Shown here piece after piece: positions 50,007-58,772 of a stretch of 64,000 nucleotides of DNA. How positions within the stretch are numbered: position 1 is the first letter of the stretch; each line of letters begins with the position of its first letter. The position numbers and the translations under genes are program-made. This DNA is from UBA1794 sp050946375 (GTDB lineage: Bacteria; Bacteroidota; Bacteroidia; Bacteroidales; Bacteroidaceae): assembly GCA_050946375.1 (NCBI GenBank), contig JBMNUT010000007.1:82791-146790 (forward strand), read 5' to 3'. Under the pieces are notes generated by a model. It saw only the letters and a list, made by a program, of their open reading frames with translations. It made no database searches and was not told the DNA's origin.

Positions 50007-51105
50007 TATAGTCCCAATCGTATCGGGACATATCGTATGTACATCTGCCTAATTCTCCTCCACTCAATTTGGCAGCCAACGCCTCCTCCAATGCACGCTC
50101 GTCGCCGCAAGGGAAATAATCGGCTGCCGGAAGCCCCACTTCCCGATTGGCCGGAATATCGCTCACCAATACGGGAAGATTGTAACTCATGGCTTCCAGG
50201 AGCGAAATGGGAAGCCCCTCATGAAATGAAGGCAATACAAACAGAGCGGCATGCGTCATCAGTTCGTCGAGTTTCTCACCCCGGATGAATCCCGTAAGCA
50301 CTACTCCATGCTCCTGTGCCAGCTGTCGAAGACGGGCGGAGTAGGCATCCTCGTGGTCAGCGGTTCCAGCCAACACCAAATGGTATGCCGCTCCTTCACC
50401 TTGAGTTCCCGCCTGCCGTTGCCATGCAGCGAAGGCGCGCACCAGCAAGTCGAACCCTTTTTCCTCCACAAAGCGCCCCAATGCCAAGACATAACGCCTG
50501 GGTTCCAGCCCAAGGCTATGCACATAAGTTGTCGCGCTGACAAAGCGGGGAGCAGGCACACCGTTATATATCAAAGCGGCATCCGTCCGCCCATACTTTT
50601 CTTTGACCAACGTCCGGATAACTTCAGATATAACGATAACCCGGTTGGCATACTTCACTCCCAAGCGTTCGCCCAAACGCAAGACGAAACGTGCCAAGGC
50701 ACCCCACTTCTTACGGTCGTAGTCCGGGCCATGATGGGTCATCACTACTTTCAGACCGAGCAAGCGGGCAAACGGAACAACAATGCTGGGACCGATGGCA
50801 TGGCAGTGCAGTACATCAGCACCGACACGGCGGGCATAACAAACAGCAAGGAAAGAATGGACAATGGCCTCCAGCGACTTCTTACGCGGAGCATACAAAT
50901 CGTGGAGTTTCACGCCACGATATTCCGACAAGCGATTATCCTCTTCCACGTAACAACTGCGCCGTACAACCGTCACCGCACAGCCTCGTTGCACAAGGCG
51001 GGGATACAGCTCCTCACAGTGCCGCTCCACTCCGCCCTGAATGCGGGGGATTCCTCGTGTTCCTATGACTACAACTTTCAATGGTGCCATATGTTTTCGT
51101 GCCAA
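49969..51105 (-). CDS. Glycosyltransferase family 4 protein
   Basis: A 378-residue GT-B enzyme. The N-terminus has VVVIGTRGIPRIQGGVERHCEELYPRL, a loop common to rhamnosyl- or mannosyltransferases of this type. The C-terminal domain has YVLALGRFVEEKGFDLLVRAF and the nucleotide-sugar site LFVLPSFHEGLPISLLEAMSYNLPVL (E-x7-E). It presumably adds a sugar in the cell-surface polysaccharide; donor and acceptor are unknown. ATG 51090 (MAPLKVVVIGT) is an alternative start. A repeat array lies between it and the radical SAM gene. Confidence 0.9.
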   Translation of the reverse strand: MARKHMAPLKVVVIGTRGIPRIQGGVERHCEELYPRLVQRGCAVTVVRRSCYVEEDNRLSEYRGVKLHDLYAPRKKSLEAIVHSFLAVCYARRVGADVLHCHAIGPSIVVPFARLLGLKVVMTHHGPDYDRKKWGALARFVLRLGERLGVKYANRVIVISEVIRTLVKEKYGRTDAALIYNGVPAPRFVSATTYVHSLGLEPRRYVLALGRFVEEKGFDLLVRAFAAWQRQAGTQGEGAAYHLVLAGTADHEDAYSARLRQLAQEHGVVLTGFIRGEKLDELMTHAALFVLPSFHEGLPISLLEAMSYNLPVLVSDIPANREVGLPAADYFPCGDERALEEALAAKLSGGELGRCTYDMSRYDWDYIAGQVCQLYHNL

Positions 51106-51120
51106 GCTCTACATGTTTTT

Positions 51121-51170
51121 CAAAAAAGGTATGGCGCTTTCTCCGAAAAGTGGCAGGACTTTTTTCCGCC
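51121..51170. repeat. Dispersed short repeat, about two units
   Basis: AAAAAAGGTATGGCGCTTTCTCC then GAAAAGTGGCAGGACTTTTTTCC, in the gap between the radical SAM gene and the downstream glycosyltransferase gene. Confidence 0.72.
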
Positions 51171-51175
51171 GGCTC

Positions 51176-52255
51176 TCAGGAATTTCTCGGCCGGAGATCA
51201 CCCTGCCGGGGATCTTGCCCCACGTCGTACCAGGTCTTGTCTAAGCAAGCGGGCAAACCGCGCAGACTGTTCCACTTATTGCGAAGCACCCACCGGAGCG
51301 GATGCTTGATATATTTCTTCATTACAGGCGATGCGGTACCCACCATCCAGCAGTTTTTGGGACACTGACGCACCAGTTCGCGCACGCGCGCGGCACGCTC
51401 GCCTTCCCAAATCTCGCGGAAGTCAGAAACTTCGCGTATGTTTCCCATGCTCTCTTTCCAGTACTTCTCTTCCAAGCCGTTGCAAGGGTAAACATCGCCA
51501 TAAGGCTCTACAAAGAAGTTCACCATCCCTGCCTCACAGGGAAGCATACGGCGATTTCCCTCAATGTAGTTAATCAGCCCCATATTGAAGAAGGCCCGAA
51601 ACCAGGATTTGGGATGCTTCTCCTTGAGTTGCATGTCAATCAGTTTGGCAAAGTTGCCGCAGACGGTTTCCTTTTCCGTTATTACATTGTCCGATTTATG
51701 GAAGTAATAAGAATTGTGGAATGCCGCAGTGGCAAACTCCATGCCCAACGCCTTGGAAAGGCGGTAGAGTGAAAGCATGTCTTCCGAATTGTTATTGGAT
51801 ACGGTGCAGCCGAATCCTATGTCTTTCACGCCCATCTCCTGCAGCCGAAGCAGTACGCGCAGTCCACGGTCGAAGCCACCGGTACGGCCACGCAACTCAT
51901 CGTTTTTTTCAGAGAGGCCTTCGATGCTGATACGGATGCCTATGTGCGGGAATTTTTCGGCCAAGGCAATAACGCGATCTTCAAACCATCCGGATGTAGA
52001 GATTACCACCCGGGGCGCCTTGCGGAAGCATACTTCCACAATTTCATCCAGGTCTTCCCTTATGAAAGGCTCGCCGCCAGTCAGATTGATAAAGCGCACC
52101 TTGGGCAATATCTCCAGTTCGGCAGGTTTCAGCTCACGGGATTTCTCCGTAGGGTTCTGCCAGATATTACACATTTTGCAGCGCATCGGACAACGATAAG
52201 TAGTGATAATGCACATGTCCGTAGGCTGCGGCACCGTATTTCTATTGTTTGCCAT
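51176..52255 (-). CDS. Radical SAM protein with SPASM-like C-terminus
   Basis: A 359-residue cytosolic enzyme with the 4Fe-4S/SAM motif CPMRCKMC (Cys22, Cys26, Cys29; CxxxCxxC). It also has the SAM-contact glycine strand INLTGGEPFIREDL and later IGFGCTVSNNN. The C-terminal third has further cysteines (PCEAGMVNFFVEPYGDVYPCNGLE…, RQCPKNCWMVG), matching an auxiliary cluster region of SPASM/twitch type. It lies between two GT4 genes and overlaps the upstream one by 14 nt, so it probably belongs to the polysaccharide pathway. The reaction and substrate are unknown. Confidence 0.86.
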   Translation of the reverse strand: MANNRNTVPQPTDMCIITTYRCPMRCKMCNIWQNPTEKSRELKPAELEILPKVRFINLTGGEPFIREDLDEIVEVCFRKAPRVVISTSGWFEDRVIALAEKFPHIGIRISIEGLSEKNDELRGRTGGFDRGLRVLLRLQEMGVKDIGFGCTVSNNNSEDMLSLYRLSKALGMEFATAAFHNSYYFHKSDNVITEKETVCGNFAKLIDMQLKEKHPKSWFRAFFNMGLINYIEGNRRMLPCEAGMVNFFVEPYGDVYPCNGLEEKYWKESMGNIREVSDFREIWEGERAARVRELVRQCPKNCWMVGTASPVMKKYIKHPLRWVLRNKWNSLRGLPACLDKTWYDVGQDPRQGDLRPRNS

Positions 52256-53456
52256 TATAAAGTTCGTTCAATCTTTCATAATAATTCTCCGGAGAAAAGC
52301 GCTCCAGTGCTTCAGCTCTCATCCGGTCACGCCGGGCGAACGTGACAGAAGGGGTGAACATTGTATGTATCTTCGCCTTCAGTTCTTCTTCATTCCCGGA
52401 CTCAAAAGTCATTCCTGTCATCCCCTCGTCAATCAATTCCGGTATTCCTCCAATGCGCGCGCCCAGCAGAGGCGTCCCCATGCACAGCGATTCTATCACA
52501 CTGATGGGATTGTTGTCATAACACTCCGAAGGCATCACCGAAAAACGCACTCGCCCAAGCAGAGTGCGTACCTCGTCTGGCGTAATACGGCCGAGCCACA
52601 CGATTTGGGAACAGTGACCATATTTTTCACGTAGCGAGCCGGCAAGCGGACCGTCACCTGCCACATATAGTTTATAAGGCAGCTGGGAAGCCGCTTTCAG
52701 CAGCGTCTCCACCCCTTTTTCGGCAGACAAACGACCGACGTAGCAATAGGCTTCTTCACGTTCCGCCTCGCCTTCCGGCGAAGGAGGCAAGGATTCTGAA
52801 TAACTTGAGGAGATAAAATTGCACAAGACTTTCAACTTTTCCGCAGCAAAGCCGCCCTGTTCCATTTTTGAAGCCATGAATTTGCTGGGACACACAAAGG
52901 TATTGACCCAACCCTCCAGCTTTGTACGATTCCAGTACAGCGCTTCCAGATAAGCCAATGCGCTGGCGAGCAGACTGCCTTTCATGCAGCGGGAAGTGAG
53001 CACGGGCATTTTGCTGTGCGCAAAGCAACGCTCACACGTTTTCCCTCCACACAGACAAGAATAAGCCGGGCATAACAGTTTATAGTCATGCAACGTCCAG
53101 AAAACCGGAATGCCCCGCCTGGCCGCAATCTCAGCCAATACGGGCGATAAGTAGGAATGGATATTGTGCAAATGCACGATATCCGGCTGAAAATCATCAA
53201 GCAGTTTTTCAAACCGCGCACGCACTCCGGCGCCGCCGAAAATGCGTTCCAGAGCTTTCAGCCTGTCCCCGCCGGAAAAGCGCACCTCATCGGCAAAATA
53301 GAATTGCCACTCCGACGGCAAATTCTCAGGATAATGCATAGAAAACACGGCAACTTGATGCCCTTTGCTTTGCAGCAACTGCATCAAGTTGAGCGTGTGT
53401 ACGCAATCTCCTCCGCGAGGATAAAAAAACTTATTGGCCAATAAGATTTTCTTCAT
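52242..53456 (-). CDS. Glycosyltransferase family 4 protein
   Basis: A 404-residue GT-B glycosyltransferase. It starts MKKILLANKFFYPRGGDCVHTLNLMQLL, has HNIHSYLSPVLAEIA in the N-domain and a cysteine-rich insertion (CPAYSCLCGGKTCERCFAH). The donor site is VMPSECYDNNPISVIESLCMGTPLLG. The frame is open to 53540, but ATG 53456 gives the family N-terminus and a normal gap from purA. The cluster of four Cys, probably a structural zinc site, is shared by many capsular GT4 enzymes. Its exact linkage is unknown. Confidence 0.9.
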   Translation of the reverse strand: MKKILLANKFFYPRGGDCVHTLNLMQLLQSKGHQVAVFSMHYPENLPSEWQFYFADEVRFSGGDRLKALERIFGGAGVRARFEKLLDDFQPDIVHLHNIHSYLSPVLAEIAARRGIPVFWTLHDYKLLCPAYSCLCGGKTCERCFAHSKMPVLTSRCMKGSLLASALAYLEALYWNRTKLEGWVNTFVCPSKFMASKMEQGGFAAEKLKVLCNFISSSYSESLPPSPEGEAEREEAYCYVGRLSAEKGVETLLKAASQLPYKLYVAGDGPLAGSLREKYGHCSQIVWLGRITPDEVRTLLGRVRFSVMPSECYDNNPISVIESLCMGTPLLGARIGGIPELIDEGMTGMTFESGNEEELKAKIHTMFTPSVTFARRDRMRAEALERFSPENYYERLNELYNGKQ

Positions 53457-53487
53457 GTCGGGTCTGGCTTCCTCCTTGCAGCGCCAG

Positions 53488-54759
53488 TCAATCTTCGTAG
53501 CGAATGATTGTCTGCGCACGGTCGGGGCCGACAGAAACAATCTTAATGGGTACTTCCAATTGCTCTTCCAGGAAACTCAAATAAGCATTGAACTCTTCGG
53601 GGAATTCGTCCTCGCTTGTCATTTTGGTCATGTCTTCATTCCAGCCGGGAAGCTCCACATATACCGGTTCGATGCCTTCATTTATATCATAGGGGAAGTA
53701 GTCTATCTCCTGACCGTTTTGTTTATAAGCCACACATGCCTTCACTGTTTCAAAACCATCCAGCACATCGCTCTTCATCATGATGAGTTTGGTCACTCCG
53801 TTCAGCATGATTGAATATTTCAAGGCCACCAGATCAATCCAACCGCAGCGGCGCTCACGTCCCGTTACGGCACCGTATTCATGACCAATGTCGCGAATCT
53901 TCTTTCCCGTCTCATCAAACAGCTCGGTGGGGAAAGGACCTGCGCCAACGCGGGTACAGTATGCTTTGAAAATGCCATATACTTCACCAATACGGTTAGG
54001 GCCGAGGCCAAGACCGGTGCATGCTCCGGCACAAATCGTGTTGCTCGACGTCACAAACGGGTAAGAACCGAAATCAACGTCCAGCATCGTTCCCTGAGCG
54101 CCTTCGCACAAAACGGATTTTCCCTCGCGCAAATAGCGATTTATCTCATGCTCGCTATCGACCAGGGCAAACTCTTTCAGATAGCGGATGCCGTCCATCC
54201 ATTTCTGCTCGGCCTCCGTAATGTCATAATCCGTATAGCCCAAGCCTTTAAGGATAGCCTCATGGCGTGCTTTCGCAGCCTGATATTTTTCTTCGAAGCC
54301 GTAGAACAGGTCACCCACACGCACTCCTACACGACTGATCTTGTCCGTATAGGTAGGACCGATGCCCTTTCCGGTCGTTCCGACCTTCGATTTTCCTTTT
54401 TGCGCCTCGTAAGCCGCATCCAGCACCCGGTGTGTCGGCAGAATCAGATGCGCCTTTTTCGAAATGCACAGTCTGTCTTTCAGGTTATGCCCGGAGGCTT
54501 CCAGTGCTTCTGCCTCTTCCTTGAACAAAGCCGGGTCGAGTACCACTCCATTGCCGATAAGGTTTATCTTATCGCCCTGGAAGATTCCGGAAGGAATCGA
54601 GCGGAGCACATATTTCTGCCCTTCGAATTCCAGCGTATGCCCTGCGTTCGGTCCGCCTTGGAAGCGGGCTACTACGTCATACTTGGGGGTCAGCACGTCT
54701 ACGACTTTGCCTTTTCCTTCATCACCCCATTGCAAGCCTAACAAAACGTCGACTTTCAT
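53488..54759 (-). CDS. purA: Adenylosuccinate synthetase
   Basis: GTP-dependent condensation of IMP and aspartate, the first committed AMP step. The 423-residue protein has the N-terminal GLQWGDEGKGKVVDVL loop, GPNAGHTLEFEGQKYVL, the IGPTYTDKISRVGVR segment, LCEGAQGTMLDVDFGSYPFVTSS and GRERRCGWIDLVALKYS. All are standard. It begins 2 nt after the fur-like gene, so the two are cotranscribed. The glycosyltransferase gene follows after 31 nt. Confidence 0.97.
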   Translation of the reverse strand: MKVDVLLGLQWGDEGKGKVVDVLTPKYDVVARFQGGPNAGHTLEFEGQKYVLRSIPSGIFQGDKINLIGNGVVLDPALFKEEAEALEASGHNLKDRLCISKKAHLILPTHRVLDAAYEAQKGKSKVGTTGKGIGPTYTDKISRVGVRVGDLFYGFEEKYQAAKARHEAILKGLGYTDYDITEAEQKWMDGIRYLKEFALVDSEHEINRYLREGKSVLCEGAQGTMLDVDFGSYPFVTSSNTICAGACTGLGLGPNRIGEVYGIFKAYCTRVGAGPFPTELFDETGKKIRDIGHEYGAVTGRERRCGWIDLVALKYSIMLNGVTKLIMMKSDVLDGFETVKACVAYKQNGQEIDYFPYDINEGIEPVYVELPGWNEDMTKMTSEDEFPEEFNAYLSFLEEQLEVPIKIVSVGPDRAQTIIRYED

Positions 54760-54761
54760 AG

Positions 54762-55271
54762 CTACTCTTGCTTATTTTTTTTGTTTTTACTTGTCTTGTT
54801 TTTCTGCATCATCTGCCGTTTACAGCGGCTGCACATGCCATAAATGTACAGCGAATAGCTGGAAATATGAAACCGGGCGAGGTGCATTTCGCGGATTTGG
54901 TTGCGCAAACGGCTGTCGTCACGCTCCGTTACCGTGCCGCAGCCCGTGCAAATCTGATGAAAGTGCCCGCATGCCCGATCCATCCGCTCGTAAACGGCAG
55001 AAGAAGAGCTGCTGAACTGATGGCGCACAAGCAGCCCGGCTTCCACCAGGAGCTGCAAGTTGGAGTAGACAGTGGCCCGACTTACGCGAAAACGTGCCTC
55101 ACCCTGGAGAAACTCATACAAGTCTTCGGCCGTGAAGTGCCCGTCAGTAGCCAAGGCTGCCTCGCACAAGGCCAACCGCTCGGGCGTTTTCCGCAAGCCC
55201 TTCTGACGCAGGAAATGAATCCACGTCTCCTCGTCTAAAGACGGCGTGCCTTTCGTCCTTTTCGTCTCCAT
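54762..55271 (-). CDS. Fur-family transcriptional regulator
   Basis: A 169-residue metal- or peroxide-responsive repressor. The N-terminal winged helix (LRKTPERLALCEAALATDGHFTAEDLYEFLQ…RVSRATVYSNLQLLVEAGLL) has the Fur recognition helix. The dimerisation domain follows with HFHQICTGCGTVTE, whose Cys pair could bind structural zinc. Downstream Cys pairing (YGMCSRCKR) is present. Whether it is Fur, PerR or Zur cannot be settled by eye. It is the first gene of fur-purA with its own promoter; the C-terminal tail is Lys/Asn-rich. Confidence 0.9.
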   Translation of the reverse strand: METKRTKGTPSLDEETWIHFLRQKGLRKTPERLALCEAALATDGHFTAEDLYEFLQGEARFRVSRATVYSNLQLLVEAGLLVRHQFSSSSSAVYERMDRACGHFHQICTGCGTVTERDDSRLRNQIREMHLARFHISSYSLYIYGMCSRCKRQMMQKNKTSKNKKNKQE

Positions 55272-55293
55272 ATAACGCCATTGAACAGCCGGG

Positions 55294-55323
55294 CAAAGAT
55301 ACTATTTTTCCATGAGCGAACAA
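55294..55323 (-). promoter_or_regulatory. fur-purA promoter
   Basis: Minus-strand TTG (55323-55321), 19 nt, then TATCTTTG (55301-55294): a good consensus match, 22 nt upstream of the start codon. Confidence 0.78.
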
Positions 55324-55419
55324 CAGAATGGTATACTTTTTTTCCAGAAAGCCGCTGCAATCGTGTCCAAAAAGTAAGGAAAGGGCGACACAAAAGGCCG
55401 CCCACCCGCTTCTCCCCGG

Positions 55420-56373
55420 TCAGAGGCCCAGACGGGCAATGGCGGCGCGTATCCGTTCGGCCGAGCTATGGAACAGGGCCAATTCGTCCGGCAAAAGATG
55501 GAACTCGCCGATGTCTTTTATGCCTTTCCGGTTGATAATGGCCGGAACGCCGCAGAACACGTCCCGCTCTCCGTACTCGCCTTCCAAGAGAACCGATACG
55601 GGAATGATCCGGTTGTCGTCGTGCAATATGACTTTCACGATGCGCGTCACGGCGCTCGCTATGGCATACTGCGTGTTTCCCTTGGCCTTCATCACCGTGT
55701 TTCCGGCCTCGCGTGTCTCTTCCACCAGCTGGTCCAGCGTTACGCCCCGCAGGCCGTCGGGATTTTCCTGCATGATATCCAGAAAATTCTTACCGCCTGC
55801 GCGGACATGGCTCCAGGGCACCATCATCGAATCCCCGTGCTCGCCCATCACGTAGCAATCGATACTGCGCGGGTCGATGCGCATGCACTGCCCGATGGCG
55901 CACTTCAGGCGGGCCGTTTCCAGCACCGTTCCCGTACCGATGACGCGCTGCTTGGGCAGACCCGAAAGGCGGTAAACCAGGTAAGCCATTACGTCAACCG
56001 GATTGCTCACCACGATGAAAATTCCGTCGAAGCCGCTCTCCATGACGCGCGGCACTACTTCTTTTACGATTTCGCCCGTGCGCAACATCATGTGCATGCG
56101 GTCGAACGTCCCGTCAAACGCGGGAGAAGCCGTGATAATCACCACATCGGCATCGCGACACGTGCTGTAATCATCGGAAAAGACGCGCACATTGCGCTCC
56201 TGAAACTCCATGCTGTGCTGCAAATCGAGCGCCTCGCCCCAGGCTTTCTTGCGGTTATGCCCGGGAATCAGGGCTATCTCTGCCACCACTCCCTGCATGA
56301 CCAGACTGTAAGCTACGGTCGTCCCTACAATACCACTGCCGACTACTACGGCTTTCGTTACGGTGTTTTTCAT
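55420..56373 (-). CDS. Divergent L-lactate/malate dehydrogenase family protein
   Basis: A 317-residue LDH/MDH-fold protein. The dinucleotide motif VVGSGIVGTTVAYSL, SNPVDVMAYLVYRLSGLP, the Arg in LETARLKC and the catalytic His in MGEHGDS are intact. Two positions are unusual: the end of the second beta-strand, normally Asp (NAD ribose contact), reads ALIPGHN, and the mobile specificity loop reads TASPAFDGTFDRMH, with Phe86 where LDH has Gln and MDH has Arg. Cofactor and substrate are therefore uncertain. ATG 56373 is used rather than the extended 56424, which overlaps uvrD. Confidence 0.85.
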   Translation of the reverse strand: MKNTVTKAVVVGSGIVGTTVAYSLVMQGVVAEIALIPGHNRKKAWGEALDLQHSMEFQERNVRVFSDDYSTCRDADVVIITASPAFDGTFDRMHMMLRTGEIVKEVVPRVMESGFDGIFIVVSNPVDVMAYLVYRLSGLPKQRVIGTGTVLETARLKCAIGQCMRIDPRSIDCYVMGEHGDSMMVPWSHVRAGGKNFLDIMQENPDGLRGVTLDQLVEETREAGNTVMKAKGNTQYAIASAVTRIVKVILHDDNRIIPVSVLLEGEYGERDVFCGVPAIINRKGIKDIGEFHLLPDELALFHSSAERIRAAIARLGL

Positions 56374-56420
56374 ATTCCTATTGTATTTTTTGTCCCACTC
56401 GTTTCCGTATTCCGTTCTGT

Positions 56421-58739
56421 TCACAAGCGCTTAATCCGGGCAAAGCGCAGCAGAAGCTGTTTCTGCCCGCAGCTGTCGAACTGGATGGTGGCCTTGGCAT
56501 TCTCGCCCTCGCCCTCCACTTTCAGCACTTCGCCCTGCCCGAAGCGCTCATGTTCCACCCGCATTCCCGGCTGCAGGCCGCCCGTGGCGGCCGAGGGAAC
56601 GCCTGTTTTAGCGCGGGGCAGGGAAGAAAGGGGAGAAAGTCCCGACACTTTTTCTGAAAGTCCTTGCACTTTTTCAGAAAGTCCCTGCACTTTTCGGAAA
56701 TTCCCCCAAGACTTTTCCGAAGAAGTGCCTGCACTTCGGAAAGAAGGCCTGCCGCTCCCCTGGCCCGGACTATGGACATCCAGATATTGCGGGTCGATAT
56801 CGGAAAGGAACCGGCTGGGATTGGAAAATTCCATCTTGCCGTATCGGTAACGCGAGCGCGCATACGAAAGGCAACAGTGCTCCATGGCCCGGGTCAAAGC
56901 CACGTAGAACAGACGGCGTTCTTCCTCAATTCCTCGCGGGGAGTAGAGTGACATCGCGCTGGGAAACAGGTTCTCTTCGAGCCCGGCAATAAAGACATTC
57001 CGGAATTCGAGGCCCTTGGCCGAGTGAATCGTCATGAGCGTCACGCGGGGAGTGGCTTCGCCGTCGTCCGCCATATCCTGGTCGGTCTGCAGAGAGGCCT
57101 CGCTCAGGAACTCTTCCATGCGGGGCACTTGCCCGGTTTCCTCCTGCGTATTGTCGCAAAACGCACGCAGGCCGTTCATAAGTTCCTGTATGTTCTCCTG
57201 CCGACTGAGGCCTTCCGGCGAAGGGTCGGCATAGATTTCGGTCAGAATCCCGGTAGCCCGCACAATCCGGTCAGCCAGCGTGTAGGCATCGAGCTGGGCA
57301 CTTTGCTCGGCAAAGTCGGTCACCAGCTGCACGAAGCCTGCTATTTTCCCCAGCGTACCGCGGGTCAGTCCGAGCGAAGCGTCCGGCAAATTCCGGATGA
57401 CGCTCCACAAGTCGGTATTCTGCTGCAGGGCGGCTTCCGAAATCTTACGCAACGTCGTGGCGCCGATGCCGCGTGCCGGATAATTTATCACCCTGCGTAT
57501 GGCGTCCTCGTCGTGAGGGTTTACGGACAAACGGAAGTAGGCAACCAGGTCTTTCACCTCCTTCCGCTGGTAGAAGCCTACGCCCCCGTAGATGCGGTAA
57601 GGCATGTTTCGCTGACGGAACGCCTCCTCAATCACACGGCTCTGCGCATGCGTCCGGTAAAGAACGGCAAAGTCAGAATAAGAAGCCCCCTGGCTGCGGC
57701 GCAGTTCAAGCAGGCGCTTGGCCACAAACGCCCCTTCGTCGGTGTCGGAATAGGCCTGAAATACTTCAATCCGGTCGCCCTTTTCCTTCTCGGAGAATAC
57801 TTTTTTGGGGATTTGCTGCTCGTTTTTGCGGATGAGACTACCCGCCGCGTCTACAATGGTCTGCGTGGAACGATAGTTTTGCTCCAGCTTGAAGATACGC
57901 GCCTGCGGGAAAAGTTCGCCAAAGGTGAGCATATTGTCGATTCTTGCCCCGCGGAACGAATAGATACTCTGCGCATCGTCGCCCACGGCGCACACGGGGA
58001 TTTGTCCGTCTTGTGCCAGCTGGAGCACTATTTTATGCTGCGCATAGTTCGTATCCTGATACTCATCGACCAGAATGTAGCGGAAGCGTTCGCGATAACG
58101 GGCGCATATCTCCGGATGTTGGTCGAAGAGTTGGTAGGTTTTCATCAGCAGGTCGTCGAAATCCATGGCGGAAGACTGCTGCAGGCGCTGGGCATAACGC
58201 GCGTAAATGTCCCGGAAGAAGGGAAATCCGTCCCGCAGGTCTTGCTCGTAAGCAGCGCGGTCTTCCATGTATTCTTGCGGCGAAACGAGCTGGTTCTTCA
58301 GCATGGAGATGTGGTTTTGCACGTCGTTCGGGCGATAAGTCTTATCGTCGAGCGCCATTTCCCGAATGATTATCTTCACCAAGTTGCGGGAGTCGGAAGC
58401 ATCGTAGATGGTGAAAATCGAAGGAAACCCGATGACTTCGGCCTCGGTGCGCAGCATGCGCGCGAAAATGGAGTGGAACGTTCCCATCCAGAGCCGCCGC
58501 GCCTCGCCCCCAACCAGGGCCTCGATGCGCTCTTTCATCTCGCGGGCGGCTTTATTAGTGAAGGTCAAAGCCAGGATATTCCACGGGGGAACTCCCTGCT
58601 TCAGCAAGTAAGCTATTTTATAGGTCAGTACCCTTGTCTTGCCCGAGCCCGCACCTGCTACGACGAGCGAGGGGCCTTCGCAATATTCCACCGCCGCACG
58701 CTGGCTCGGGTTCAGGTCGTTGAGAAAAGAATCAGGCAT
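56421..58739 (-). CDS. uvrD: UvrD/PcrA-type superfamily 1 DNA helicase
   Basis: A 772-residue 3'-5' helicase of repair and replication. It has the Q-motif LNPSQRAAVEYCEGP, Walker A VVAGAGSGKTRVLT, Walker B ILVDEYQDTN and AVGDDAQSIYSFRGA. Further helicase motifs follow, including VTLMTIHSAKGLEFRNVF and RRLFYVALTRA. Residues 683-702 (KVQGLSEKVQGLSEKVSGLS) are 7-residue repeats encoded by tandem copies of the dispersed DNA repeat. They fall in the linker between the helicase core and the C-terminal Tudor-like region (MRVEHERFGQGEVLKVEG). The rest is normal. Confidence 0.95.
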   Translation of the reverse strand: MPDSFLNDLNPSQRAAVEYCEGPSLVVAGAGSGKTRVLTYKIAYLLKQGVPPWNILALTFTNKAAREMKERIEALVGGEARRLWMGTFHSIFARMLRTEAEVIGFPSIFTIYDASDSRNLVKIIIREMALDDKTYRPNDVQNHISMLKNQLVSPQEYMEDRAAYEQDLRDGFPFFRDIYARYAQRLQQSSAMDFDDLLMKTYQLFDQHPEICARYRERFRYILVDEYQDTNYAQHKIVLQLAQDGQIPVCAVGDDAQSIYSFRGARIDNMLTFGELFPQARIFKLEQNYRSTQTIVDAAGSLIRKNEQQIPKKVFSEKEKGDRIEVFQAYSDTDEGAFVAKRLLELRRSQGASYSDFAVLYRTHAQSRVIEEAFRQRNMPYRIYGGVGFYQRKEVKDLVAYFRLSVNPHDEDAIRRVINYPARGIGATTLRKISEAALQQNTDLWSVIRNLPDASLGLTRGTLGKIAGFVQLVTDFAEQSAQLDAYTLADRIVRATGILTEIYADPSPEGLSRQENIQELMNGLRAFCDNTQEETGQVPRMEEFLSEASLQTDQDMADDGEATPRVTLMTIHSAKGLEFRNVFIAGLEENLFPSAMSLYSPRGIEEERRLFYVALTRAMEHCCLSYARSRYRYGKMEFSNPSRFLSDIDPQYLDVHSPGQGSGRPSFRSAGTSSEKSWGNFRKVQGLSEKVQGLSEKVSGLSPLSSLPRAKTGVPSAATGGLQPGMRVEHERFGQGEVLKVEGEGENAKATIQFDSCGQKQLLLRFARIKRL
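56636..56745. repeat. Dispersed repeat array inside uvrD (in-frame)
   Basis: Five tandem units: GAAAGTCCCGACACTTTTTC, GAAAGTCCTTGCACTTTTTC, GAAAGTCCCTGCACTTTTC, a diverged fourth and GAAGAAGTGCCTGCACTTC. The first three are at 21-bp period, so they add seven residues each without a frameshift. Confidence 0.9.
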
Positions 58740-58772
58740 TTCGTAGTCAAAAAGTTTAAGCCAAACAGAAAC

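Noticed and set aside
56636..56745. Possible CRISPR array in the tandem units of uvrD
   Set aside because: Units are contiguous with no spacers, are coding, and match the dispersed intergenic repeat; no cas genes are present anywhere in the window.
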